The notes under the pieces: generated by a model
Told to the model about the DNA's origin: nothing
Databases searched by the model: none
The model's input: only the letters and a program-made list of their open reading frames with translations
Position numbers and translations under genes: made by a program
In this document: in pieces, positions 23,944 through 32,500 of the stretch
Position numbering within the stretch: the stretch's first letter is position 1
Layout of the letters: each line of letters starts with the position of its first letter
NCBI GenBank assembly: GCA_003215055.1
Contig: QCKW01000002.1
Coordinates: 1 to 32,500, forward strand
Direction: 5' to 3'
DNA: 32,500 nucleotides
Origin: Pelagibacteraceae bacterium AG-410-N23
GTDB lineage: Bacteria; Pseudomonadota; Alphaproteobacteria; Pelagibacterales; Pelagibacteraceae

Positions 23944-24668
23944 TTTTTAATAAATTTTGCTATGTAATTAATTGATTTATCTGAACTTAAGTTCCATTTA
24001 TCCTTAATTAAATTAAACTTCATTCCATCTAACGAGTCTAATTCAAGATTGTAATTTTTAAGAATTTTTATTAAATCTTCTGGCTTTACAAATTTTTCCC
24101 ATTCATGTGTTCCAATTGGCAACCATCTAAGAATATATTCAGCACCTATAATTGCAAATAAATATGATTTTAATGTTTTATTAAGAGTAGCAACAAACAT
24201 AATGCCATTCTTTTTTAATAATTTTGAACATGATTTTAAAAAAAAACCTACATCCTCAACATGTTCAACAATTTCCATATTAAGTATAACATCGAATTTG
24301 GTTTCAGTTTTAAAATTTTCAGGGGATGTGCATTCATAATAAATTTTTAAATCATTTTTTTTTGCATGTATTTTAGCAATATTTATATTTTTTTCTGAGG
24401 CATCAATACCAAAAACTTGAGCACCCAATCTACACATTGGTTCTGACAATAATCCACCTCCACATCCAATATCTAAAATTTTAATATTATCTAGAGGCTT
24501 ATTTTTATTATTGAGCTTAAAGGAATTAATTATATTTTCTTTAATGTATGAAATTCTAATAGGATTAAATTTATGTAATGGTTTAAATTTCCCCTCTGGA
24601 TTCCACCATTCCTCAGCAATTTTAGAAAATTTTTCTATTTCTTTTTTGTTTATTGTGTTATTTTTCAT
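23940..24668 (-). CDS. ubiG: Ubiquinone biosynthesis O-methyltransferase
   Basis: UbiG performs the two O-methylations of ubiquinone synthesis using SAM. The 242-residue protein has the diagnostic EEWWNPEGKFKPLHKFNPIRI start and SAM motif I ILDIGCGGGLLSEPMCRLGA. FGIDASEKNI, the EIVEHVEDV segment and GTHEWEKFVKPEDL follow. It is divergent from lysC, an arrangement (ubiG-lysC) I recognise from other alphaproteobacteria. Confidence 0.94.
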   Translation of the reverse strand: MKNNTINKKEIEKFSKIAEEWWNPEGKFKPLHKFNPIRISYIKENIINSFKLNNKNKPLDNIKILDIGCGGGLLSEPMCRLGAQVFGIDASEKNINIAKIHAKKNDLKIYYECTSPENFKTETKFDVILNMEIVEHVEDVGFFLKSCSKLLKKNGIMFVATLNKTLKSYLFAIIGAEYILRWLPIGTHEWEKFVKPEDLIKILKNYNLELDSLDGMKFNLIKDKWNLSSDKSINYIAKFIKN

Positions 24669-24734
24669 TTGTAAGTTGACTTTATATTCAACATGTATTT
24701 ATTCAATATTTTTTAATTTTTGAGATAATTTAGC

Positions 24735-25961
24735 ATGAAAATTGTAGTTTTAAAATTTGGGGGCACTTCAGTAGGCACAATCAATAAAATCAAAAAAGTC
24801 GCTGAAATAATTGCTAGTTATAAAAAGAAAAATTATAAAGTAATTGTTGTCTCATCCGCTATGAGTGGTGTGACAAATGAGTTAATAAAAAAATCTTTTG
24901 AAATTAGCAAAAATTTTTCTGCTTCAGAACATGATGTTTTGGTTTCCTCAGGAGAACAAATGGCTTGCTCTTTAATAGCCGGAAGATTAATACACAGAGG
25001 TTTTAAATCTAGATCGTGGTTATCTTGGCAAATTCCTATTTTAACTAAAGGTGCTCATAAAAACTCAAGAATAAATCAAATTAATAAAAATAAAATAATT
25101 AAATATTTAAAGGAAGGTGGGATACCCATTATTACGGGATTTCAAGGTATAAGTGATGAAAATAGAATTACTACAATTGGAAGAGGTGGTTCTGATGCAA
25201 GCGCGATTATGATTGCAAAATTTTTTAAAGCTCAACGATGTATAATTTATACAGACGTTGAGGGCGTTTATACAACAGATCCAAATAAATTAAAAAAAGC
25301 AAAAAAATTAAAAATTATTTCATATGAGGAAATGTTGGAAATGGCTTCTCTAGGGGCGAAAGTAATGCAACCAGTTTCTATTCAGGATGCAAGACTAAAC
25401 AGAATAGATATTGAGGTAAAATCATCTTTCACAAAAAAATCAGGAACATTGATTACAAAGAGATCCAATATTATTAGTAACAAGATTATTACAGGCATCA
25501 CATCTACACAAAATGACTCCAAAGTTTCTTTGATTGGAGTGAGAGATAAACCTGGTGTTGCTGCATCAATTTTTAAACCACTCTCAAAAAATTTGATTAA
25601 TGTTGATATGGTTGTTCAAAATATTTCTGCCAATGGTAAAGAAACAGACTTAACATTTACAATTAAAACTGAGGATTTAAATAAAACAAAAAAAATAATC
25701 AAATCTAATAAAAATATTAAATTTCGAAAATTACTATTAAAAAAAGATGTTTCCAAAATTTCAGTCATTGGTGTTGGAATGATAACTACACCAGGTGTAA
25801 CTTTTAGAATGTTTCAATCATTAGCTAGTAAAAAAATTAACATCCAAGTAATTTCAACTTCTGAAATTAAAATTTCAGTTTTGATTGATAAAAGGAATAC
25901 TAAAAAAGCACTAATGGCTTTACATAAAGAATTTCACTTAGATAATAGAAATAGAAAATGA
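24735..25961 (+). CDS. lysC: Aspartate kinase
   Basis: Aspartokinase phosphorylates aspartate to start the lysine, threonine and methionine pathways. The 408-residue protein opens with [10 protein letters not shown], then [24 protein letters not shown], the nucleotide-binding [13 protein letters not shown] and [12 protein letters not shown], and [19 protein letters not shown]-terminal regulatory region (about 262-408) with two ACT domains follows, as in feedback-controlled lysine-sensitive enzymes. It overlaps ispG by four bases (ATGA) and begins a five-gene run. In the 66-base gap before it, TTGACT (24676-24681) could be a -35, but no good -10 is at the right distance. Confidence 0.95.
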   Translation: MKIVVLKFGGTSVGTINKIKKVAEIIASYKKKNYKVIVVSSAMSGVTNELIKKSFEISKNFSASEHDVLVSSGEQMACSLIAGRLIHRGFKSRSWLSWQIPILTKGAHKNSRINQINKNKIIKYLKEGGIPIITGFQGISDENRITTIGRGGSDASAIMIAKFFKAQRCIIYTDVEGVYTTDPNKLKKAKKLKIISYEEMLEMASLGAKVMQPVSIQDARLNRIDIEVKSSFTKKSGTLITKRSNIISNKIITGITSTQNDSKVSLIGVRDKPGVAASIFKPLSKNLINVDMVVQNISANGKETDLTFTIKTEDLNKTKKIIKSNKNIKFRKLLLKKDVSKISVIGVGMITTPGVTFRMFQSLASKKINIQVISTSEIKISVLIDKRNTKKALMALHKEFHLDNRNRK

Positions 25962-27055
25962 GCATCAGACCATTTAGAGATATTAAAAGAAGAAAAACTA
26001 AAGAAATAAATGTAGGAAAAGTGAAGGTAGGAGGAAACAATCCTATTTCAGTTCAGTCAATGACAAATACTTTAACTACTGATATAAGTGCTACAATAAA
26101 ACAAATAAATGAAATTCATAGTGAAGGAGCGGACATAGTAAGAGTTTCTTGTCCTGACGAGGACTCATCAAAAGCTTTAAAAGAAATCACTAAACATATT
26201 GATGTTCCCATAGTTGCAGATATACATTTTCATTATAAAAGAGCAATTGAAGCCGCGGAGAATGGTGCAAGTTGTTTAAGAATTAATCCAGGAAATATTG
26301 GTGATACAAAAAAGATTAAAGAAGTTGTTAAAGCAGCAAAGAATAATAATTGTTCTATAAGAGTAGGTGTTAACGCTGGGTCATTAGAAAAAGATATATT
26401 AGAGAAATTTAAAGAGCCATGCCCGGAAGCATTAGTTCAAAGTGCATTAAGAAATATAAAAATTTTGGAAGATGAGAATTTTGATGACTTGAAAGTTAGT
26501 GTAAAATCCTCGGATATCTTTTTATCAATCGAGGCTTATCGTCAATTATCAAAGATTACAAACTATCCTTTACACTTGGGAATAACAGAAGCAGGAAGTT
26601 TCATTCCTGGTAGTATAAGATCTTCAATTGGATTGGGAACATTACTTCTTGAGGGTATAGGCGACACAATTAGAATTTCTTTATCAGATAATCCAGTGAA
26701 AGAAGTTAAAATTGGTAATGAAATATTAAAGTCACTAAATTTAAGAGAAAGAGGTGTCAGAATTATCTCATGCCCTTCATGTGCAAGACAAGGATTCCAA
26801 GTAATAGAAACTGTTAAAATTTTGGAGGAAAAGCTCTCACATATTAAAACTCCCATTACCTTATCCGTAATAGGGTGTGTGGTAAATGGTCCAGGAGAGG
26901 CAGCTCTGACAGATGTAGGAATAACAGGGGGTAAAAAAGGAAACAATATGCTCTACCTCTCAGGTGTTCAGTCAAAAAAAATTTCTACCAAGGAAATGAT
27001 TGAAAAAATTGTGAACGAGGTTGAAAAAAAAGCATCTGAGTTAGAAAATAATTGA
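25958..27055 (+). CDS. ispG: 4-hydroxy-3-methylbut-2-en-1-yl diphosphate synthase
   Basis: IspG (GcpE) is the 4Fe-4S enzyme that opens the cyclic diphosphate in the MEP isoprenoid pathway. The 365-residue protein has [31 protein letters not shown] and [10 protein letters not shown] in the TIM barrel. The cluster ligands are in [10 protein letters not shown] and [11 protein letters not shown], three cysteines as in E. coli. It is coupled to lysC and lies one base from prfA. In several alphaproteobacteria ptsP or hisS occupies this place in the run; neither is present here. Confidence 0.95.
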   Translation: MSIRPFRDIKRRKTKEINVGKVKVGGNNPISVQSMTNTLTTDISATIKQINEIHSEGADIVRVSCPDEDSSKALKEITKHIDVPIVADIHFHYKRAIEAAENGASCLRINPGNIGDTKKIKEVVKAAKNNNCSIRVGVNAGSLEKDILEKFKEPCPEALVQSALRNIKILEDENFDDLKVSVKSSDIFLSIEAYRQLSKITNYPLHLGITEAGSFIPGSIRSSIGLGTLLLEGIGDTIRISLSDNPVKEVKIGNEILKSLNLRERGVRIISCPSCARQGFQVIETVKILEEKLSHIKTPITLSVIGCVVNGPGEAALTDVGITGGKKGNNMLYLSGVQSKKISTKEMIEKIVNEVEKKASELENN

Positions 27056-27056
27056 A

Positions 27057-28127
27057 ATGATACTCGAAAAAACTATTCAAGAATTGATAGAAAAACATAA
27101 ATTTTTAGAGAAAGATTTATCATCGGGAAATATAGACAAAAAAGAATTTGCTGAAAAATCAAAAGAATATTCGGATTTAAATGAAATTATAAGCGATGCA
27201 AAAAAATATATATCATTTGATAACGAAAAAAATGACTTAGAAAAAATTATGAATGATTCTGATGCTGATAAAGAGTTAAAAAAAATGGCAGAATTAGAAT
27301 TGAATAATCTTAAGTTGCAATTCGAGAAAAATGAAAAAAAATTAAAACTATTTTTATTACCAAAGGATGAGGCGGATAAAAAAAATGCAATTATTGAAAT
27401 TCGTGCAGGTACAGGCGGATTAGAAGCAAGTTTATTTGCTGCAGATTTATTTAAGATGTATGAAAAAGTAAGTAATAAAAAAAAATGGGTTTTAGAATTA
27501 ATTTCTATTTCAAGGAGTGAGGCGGGAGGATTAAAGGAAGTTATTGCATCAATAAAAGGTACAAATATCTATTCAACTTTAAAATATGAAAGTGGAGTAC
27601 ATAGAGTCCAAAGAGTTCCAGACACTGAAACTCAAGGAAGAGTTCACACATCTGCTGCTACTGTAGCGGTTTTACCTGAGGCAGAGGAAATAGATCTTAA
27701 AATAAATGATTCTGATTTAAGAATTGATGTTTTCAGAGCTGGTGGTCCTGGAGGTCAATCGGTAAACACCACAGACAGCGCAGTAAGAATTACTCATATT
27801 CCAACTGGACTTTCAGTTTCACAGCAGGATGAAAAATCACAACATAAAAATAAAGCGAAAGGTATGAAAATATTAAGATCTAGACTTTATGAGCTTGAAA
27901 GAAATAGAATTGATCAAGAAAGATCTAAGGACAGAAAAAGTAAAATTGGCACAGGTGATAGATCAGAAAGAATAAGAACATACAATTTCCCACAAGGAAG
28001 AGTTACTGATCATAGAATTAATTTAACATTACATAAACTAGACGAATTTCTAGAGGGAGAAGCTTTTGATGAAATGATTGAGTCTTTAACACTACAAGCT
28101 CAAGAAGATAGTTTAAGTAATCTTTAA
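27057..28127 (+). CDS. prfA: Peptide chain release factor 1
   Basis: RF1 reads UAA and UAG and triggers peptide release. The 356-residue protein has the codon-recognition P-x-T tripeptide in [20 protein letters not shown] and the catalytic GGQ in [16 protein letters not shown]. Its glutamine would be the substrate of PrmC, encoded five bases downstream. The SSGN...coil region at the N-terminus is lysine- and glutamate-rich. The x in PxT is Asp, where E. coli has Ala; acidic residues here occur in other alphaproteobacteria as far as I recall. Confidence 0.95.
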   Translation: MILEKTIQELIEKHKFLEKDLSSGNIDKKEFAEKSKEYSDLNEIISDAKKYISFDNEKNDLEKIMNDSDADKELKKMAELELNNLKLQFEKNEKKLKLFLLPKDEADKKNAIIEIRAGTGGLEASLFAADLFKMYEKVSNKKKWVLELISISRSEAGGLKEVIASIKGTNIYSTLKYESGVHRVQRVPDTETQGRVHTSAATVAVLPEAEEIDLKINDSDLRIDVFRAGGPGGQSVNTTDSAVRITHIPTGLSVSQQDEKSQHKNKAKGMKILRSRLYELERNRIDQERSKDRKSKIGTGDRSERIRTYNFPQGRVTDHRINLTLHKLDEFLEGEAFDEMIESLTLQAQEDSLSNL

Positions 28128-28131
28128 AATT

Positions 28132-28974
28132 ATGAATATAGAAAATGCAATAAAACAAGCATCAAAATTTTTAAAGAAAAATAATATTTATTCATTCAAT
28201 TTGGATAGTGAAATATTAATGTCAAAGGTGATTAAGAAAGACAGAAAATATTTAATTTTAAATCAAAAAAAACAAATTAAAAATTCAGAATTAGAGCAAT
28301 TTCAACAATTAATAAATAAAAGAGCAAAGGGCAAACCAATAGCTTATCTTACAGGTAAAAAAAACTTTTGGAAATATGATTTCAAAGTCAATGAAGATGT
28401 TTTAATTCCTCGACCAGAAACCGAATTAATTGTTGAGCAAGTTCTTAAATTGTATAAAAATAAGTTTAAGTTGAAAATACTTGATATTGGAGTTGGCTCA
28501 GGATGCATAATATTATCAATATTGAAAGAAAAAAAAGATTTTTTTGGAGTAGGAATAGACAAAAGTAAAAAATGTTTAGACGTTTGTAATATTAATGCTC
28601 TCAATCTAAATGTAAAAAATAGAGTAAAGTTATTTAATTTTAATATTGACAATTTTAATTATGGCAAATATGATATTATCTTATCTAATCCTCCATATAT
28701 TGAAAAATTAAAAATTAAATATTTGGATAAAGATGTTAGAAATTTTGAGCCTAAATTGGCTCTTAGCGGTGGATTAGATGGTATATCAGAAATCAGAAAA
28801 GTTGTAAGAAAGTCATCTGAGCTGATAAAGAGAAATGGTAAATTATTTTTAGAAATAGGTTTTGATCAAAAAAATAAAGTGAAAAAAATATTAAAAAAAA
28901 ATGGGTTTAAATTAAACAAAGTTTTAAAAGATCTTGCAAAAAATGATCGATGCATTGTTTGTACTAAAATTTAA
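28132..28974 (+). CDS. prmC: Release factor glutamine N5-methyltransferase
   Basis: PrmC (HemK) methylates the glutamine of the GGQ motif in RF1 and RF2. The 280-residue protein has an N-terminal helical domain ending in AYLTGKKNFW, then VLIPRPETELIVE. SAM motif I is LDIGVGSGCIILSIL and the catalytic motif is SNPPYIE. FEPKLALSGGLDG and LFLEIGFDQ are also typical. It follows prfA by four bases, a pairing conserved across most bacteria. Confidence 0.94.
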   Translation: MNIENAIKQASKFLKKNNIYSFNLDSEILMSKVIKKDRKYLILNQKKQIKNSELEQFQQLINKRAKGKPIAYLTGKKNFWKYDFKVNEDVLIPRPETELIVEQVLKLYKNKFKLKILDIGVGSGCIILSILKEKKDFFGVGIDKSKKCLDVCNINALNLNVKNRVKLFNFNIDNFNYGKYDIILSNPPYIEKLKIKYLDKDVRNFEPKLALSGGLDGISEIRKVVRKSSELIKRNGKLFLEIGFDQKNKVKKILKKNGFKLNKVLKDLAKNDRCIVCTKI

Positions 28975-28983
28975 TAAAAAAAA

Positions 28984-29388
28984 ATGGTAACTTTTAGAAA
29001 TAATATCAGAAGAAATAATTTTAGAAGAGGCGAACGAAACTATAAGTCAGGATCAGATAGATCTAAGTTTGGCTCTAATTTTTCGAATGGTGATAATTTT
29101 CAAAGAAAAGCTCCGGGAAGAAATAATCACAATGCTTCAAAGCTTATAGAAAAATATAATAATCTTGCTAGAGAAGCTTTATCAAATGGAGATAAAATTC
29201 TATCAGAAAATTATTTTCAACATGCAGATCATTTTACTAGAATTTTAAGTGAACAAGAGATTTTTAAAAAATCAAGATCAAGTGATAACGGATTAAATAG
29301 TAGTGAAAAGTCTGATATAAAAAACAATGATAAATCTCAAGAAACTGTCCAACATGACAAAGAGAAATTAGATAAGGTTCAATCTTAA
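28984..29388 (+). CDS. DUF4167 domain protein
   Basis: The 134-residue protein has a strongly basic, asparagine- and arginine-rich N-terminus (RNNIRRNNFRRGERNYKSG). A conserved helical core follows at about 48-90 (NASKLIEKYNNLAREALSNG...ENYFQHADHFTRIL). The C-terminal 40 residues are a low-complexity charged tail. This matches DUF4167, which in alphaproteobacteria sits directly after prmC as here. The arginine-rich part suggests nucleic acid or ribosome binding, but no function is established. It starts nine bases after prmC and ends three bases short of the convergent peptidase gene. Confidence 0.86.
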   Translation: MVTFRNNIRRNNFRRGERNYKSGSDRSKFGSNFSNGDNFQRKAPGRNNHNASKLIEKYNNLAREALSNGDKILSENYFQHADHFTRILSEQEIFKKSRSSDNGLNSSEKSDIKNNDKSQETVQHDKEKLDKVQS

Positions 29389-29391
29389 AAA

Positions 29392-30684
29392 TTAATTAAG
29401 TCCAATAATTTTTTCAGACTTTAAAACGTCTAATCTTATTTTTTTAGTTTCAAATAGTTTTCGATTTTCCCCTTTTAAAATTTTACCTGAAGGTAATTTG
29501 AGTGTTTGTGAATTAATTTTTTTTCCATTAAATATTACCTCGTAATGTAAATGAGGGCCTGTGGATTTACCAGTAGATCCAACATAACCAATAATTTGAG
29601 CTTGTTTAACTCTTACTCCACTCCTTATTCCCTTTGCAAATTCAGACATGTGTGCATAAACGGTTTGATAAGATGAATTATGTCTTATTACAACACAATT
29701 ACCTCCACCACCACACCATCCTGCTTTTTTTATGACACCATCTCCAGACGCCATTATAGGTGTTCCTAATGGAGCTGCAAAATCTGTGCCTTTGTGCATT
29801 TTATTGTATCCATCGATTGGATGTTTTCTCATTCCAAAAGGAGAGGACAGTCGTGCTCCATTAATTGGAGTTTTCATTAAAGCTTTTTTTACACTTTTAC
29901 CATTTTTATCATAATGTCCCTCATTATTTTTTTTATCAAAAAAATATAATTCATTATTCTCCCTACTTAATTTAAGATTTGCGTAAAGTATATTGCCTGT
30001 TTCAACAATCTTGTTGTTATCATCGATAAATACTTCGTACATAATTTGAAAGATATCTTTTTTTCTAATATCTCTTTGAAAATCTACCTGAAATCCATAA
30101 ATTCTTGCAAATTCTACAATTATGCTAGCAGGAACTTTTTTTTGTGTTGCAGACCTATATAGACTGTCTAATATAACATTTTCTTTATAGACAACACTTT
30201 TACTTAATCTTGTTAATAAAATTTTTTGGTTAAATTCCTTTGTCTCAGTATCTCTTGTTAAATGAATTTTTTCAGTTTTAGACATTTTAAAAATGAATTC
30301 TCTAATTACATTATTTTTTTGATCAATGGTAAACTCGATTTTTTGATTTGTGTTTAATTTATTCAAATTTACTTTCTTTATTAATTTTTTTTTTATTTCA
30401 TTGATTTCTTTTTTTTGGACAGAATACTTCTCAAGAATATTAGTGAATGTTTCACCAGACGATATATTATGAGTTATTTTTTTAAATTTTGGTTCTAAGT
30501 TATCAAAGAAATGATTAAATGTTTTTTTTAAGTAAACATTATCGATTGTATTTTTGTAATTAAAATAAATTTTTTTTTTACTGTAGTTGTAGTAAGTTGT
30601 TGAGATTATTGTAATAATAATCAACAGAAATAACGCAACAATTTCAGTATTCTTTTTTAAATGGAATTTAATTTTATTAATCAT
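29392..30684 (-). CDS. M23 family murein endopeptidase (MepM-like)
   Basis: M23 zinc peptidases cut peptide cross-links in peptidoglycan for growth and division. The 430-residue protein has an N-terminal membrane helix (about 15-32) after a basic start. An OapA/LysM-like segment follows (ISSGETFTNILEKYSV), then a middle domain and the LytM domain. The zinc site is seen as MHKGTDFAAP (His-x3-Asp) and GPHLHYE (His-x-His), with TVYAHMSE between, so it should be an active enzyme. Anchored and periplasmic, it would need no partner to reach the wall. Candidate substrates are D-Ala-mDAP cross-links, inferred from the family. Confidence 0.92.
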   Translation of the reverse strand: MINKIKFHLKKNTEIVALFLLIIITIISTTYYNYSKKKIYFNYKNTIDNVYLKKTFNHFFDNLEPKFKKITHNISSGETFTNILEKYSVQKKEINEIKKKLIKKVNLNKLNTNQKIEFTIDQKNNVIREFIFKMSKTEKIHLTRDTETKEFNQKILLTRLSKSVVYKENVILDSLYRSATQKKVPASIIVEFARIYGFQVDFQRDIRKKDIFQIMYEVFIDDNNKIVETGNILYANLKLSRENNELYFFDKKNNEGHYDKNGKSVKKALMKTPINGARLSSPFGMRKHPIDGYNKMHKGTDFAAPLGTPIMASGDGVIKKAGWCGGGGNCVVIRHNSSYQTVYAHMSEFAKGIRSGVRVKQAQIIGYVGSTGKSTGPHLHYEVIFNGKKINSQTLKLPSGKILKGENRKLFETKKIRLDVLKSEKIIGLN

Positions 30685-30701
30685 TGATTTTTAAAACTAC
30701 A

Positions 30702-30731
30702 ATTATTAGTTTAGGATTAACAAAAAATCAA
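30702..30731 (-). promoter_or_regulatory. Candidate promoter of the M23 peptidase gene
   Basis: On the minus strand TTGATT (30731-30726), an 18-base spacer and AATAAT (30707-30702) lie just before the ATG at 30684. Transcription would start near 30695 and leave a leader of about 11 bases. The region is A/T-only over long stretches, so the match is of modest weight. Confidence 0.3.
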
Positions 30732-30783
30732 AAAAAACCCTTTAAAAATGCGACTTTTATGATATTTTTTTATTCTTATATGC

Positions 30784-30811
30784 TTGATTTCCTATAATTT
30801 TAGCCTATAAG
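30784..30811 (+). promoter_or_regulatory. Candidate rRNA operon promoter
   Basis: TTGATT (30784-30789), a 16-base spacer and TATAAG (30806-30811) read toward 16S. Transcription would start near 30818 with a leader of about 200 bases, a normal size for pre-rRNA. A competing TATAAT at 30793-30798 has no -35 at a good distance (best TTATTC, 30770-30775). Confidence 0.4.
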
Positions 30812-30914
30812 CATCAAACTTTCTCAAAAAATTTATGTTTAAACATTAATTTGTGAGGGATATTATTGGGTTTTTTACCTAATTAGCTATTAAAATTGTA
30901 AATATTTAAGAAGA

Positions 30915-30959
30915 GAAGTGTGGACGGTTAAGGTTACCAAAATTTGTCGTACACACTTC
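30915..30959 (+). repeat. Pre-rRNA leader hairpin 1
   Basis: GAAGTGTG (30915-30922) pairs perfectly with CACACTTC (30952-30959). After a G-A mismatch the stem continues with three more pairs (ACG 30924-30926 with CGT 30948-30950). The loop holds GGTTAAGGTTACC. The GC content is higher than the surroundings. It is probably part of the folded pre-16S leader, where RNase III or antitermination factors act. Confidence 0.55.
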
Positions 30960-30964
30960 AACAT

Positions 30965-30994
30965 TATATAAATTTTATTCTTAGAATTTATATA
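30965..30994 (+). repeat. Pre-rRNA leader hairpin 2 (perfect 10-bp inverted repeat)
   Basis: TATATAAATT (30965-30974) and AATTTATATA (30985-30994) are perfect reverse complements around a 10-base loop TTATTCTTAG. It lies six bases after hairpin 1 and about 23 bases before the mature 16S 5' end. All ten pairs are A-T, so as RNA it is weak, but perfect length suggests it is kept. Confidence 0.5.
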
Positions 30995-31017
30995 GAAGCT
31001 AGTGTGCGCCGTTTTTA

Positions 31018-32492
<1,475 letters not shown>

Positions 32493-32500
32493 TAAGGATG

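Larger units (their letters stand above)
30685..31017. other. Intergenic region and 16S rRNA leader
   Basis: This 333-base stretch, the longest gene-free one in the window, lies between the divergent M23 peptidase gene and 16S rRNA. From left to right it holds the candidate peptidase promoter, an AT-rich block, and the candidate rRNA promoter (30784-30811) flanked by ATGCTT (30780-30785) and AAGCAT (30809-30814). A leader with two hairpins (30915-30959 and 30965-30994) follows. I see no coding frame, no tRNA and no clear boxA element. Confidence 0.6.

Noticed and set aside
26563-26946. 127-codon minus-strand frame opposite ispG
   Set aside because: Mirror of conserved ispG codons, with no motif of its own.
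30819-31017. boxA-type antitermination element in the rRNA leader
   Set aside because: No segment resembles TGCTCTTTA closely enough to call.

Overview
This window is ordinary core chromosome from a SAR11-type alphaproteobacterium (Pelagibacterales). It is very AT-rich outside the rRNA. Genes are packed with overlaps or gaps of a few bases, and gene orders are typically alphaproteobacterial. The 16S rRNA at the right edge contains an exact match, near 31426-31447, to the target I remember for the SAR11-441 probe. I see no phage, insertion sequence, CRISPR array, toxin-antitoxin pair or defence island, and no tRNA gene. I do not see an undescribed multi-gene system. The points worth a second look are departures inside well-known genes and RNAs.

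Left arm (1-7510, all minus strand). Read in the direction of transcription the order is rnd, kdsD, lptC, lptB, aroA, rpsA, ihfB, pyrF, trpF. It links RNA processing, Kdo and lipopolysaccharide export, the shikimate pathway, ribosomal protein S1 with a DNA-bending protein, and pyrimidine and tryptophan synthesis. Two genes I would expect in this order are missing: lptA (between lptC and lptB) and cmk (between aroA and rpsA). A plus-strand NDUFA9-like gene begins 14 bases from the rnd start codon and converges on gcrA.

Middle (9172-18357). argD-argF (arginine) converges on a membrane-anchored cytochrome c. The divergent kdsB-pheA pair follows, then a strong promoter, the 4.5S SRP RNA (ffs) and dnaX-ebfC-recR. 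The SRP RNA has a UAAC apical loop. Malate synthase glcB faces recR. There is no room for the glycine riboswitch described upstream of this gene in Candidatus Pelagibacter ubique.

Right arm (18410-32500). accA carries a C-terminal hydrophobic tail and converges on secA, which has a degenerate zinc tail. argJ and a DUF1178 gene converge on ubiG. The lysC-ispG-prfA-prmC-DUF4167 run converges on an M23 murein peptidase gene. A leader of roughly 200 nt with two clear hairpins precedes 16S rRNA, which is essentially complete at the window end.

All six convergent gene pairs overlap or lie within 17 bases of each other, so termination signals must lie in coding sequence or be Rho-dependent. Several start codons were moved from the longest open frame to family-consistent positions (rnd, gcrA, dnaX, ebfC, recR, glcB).
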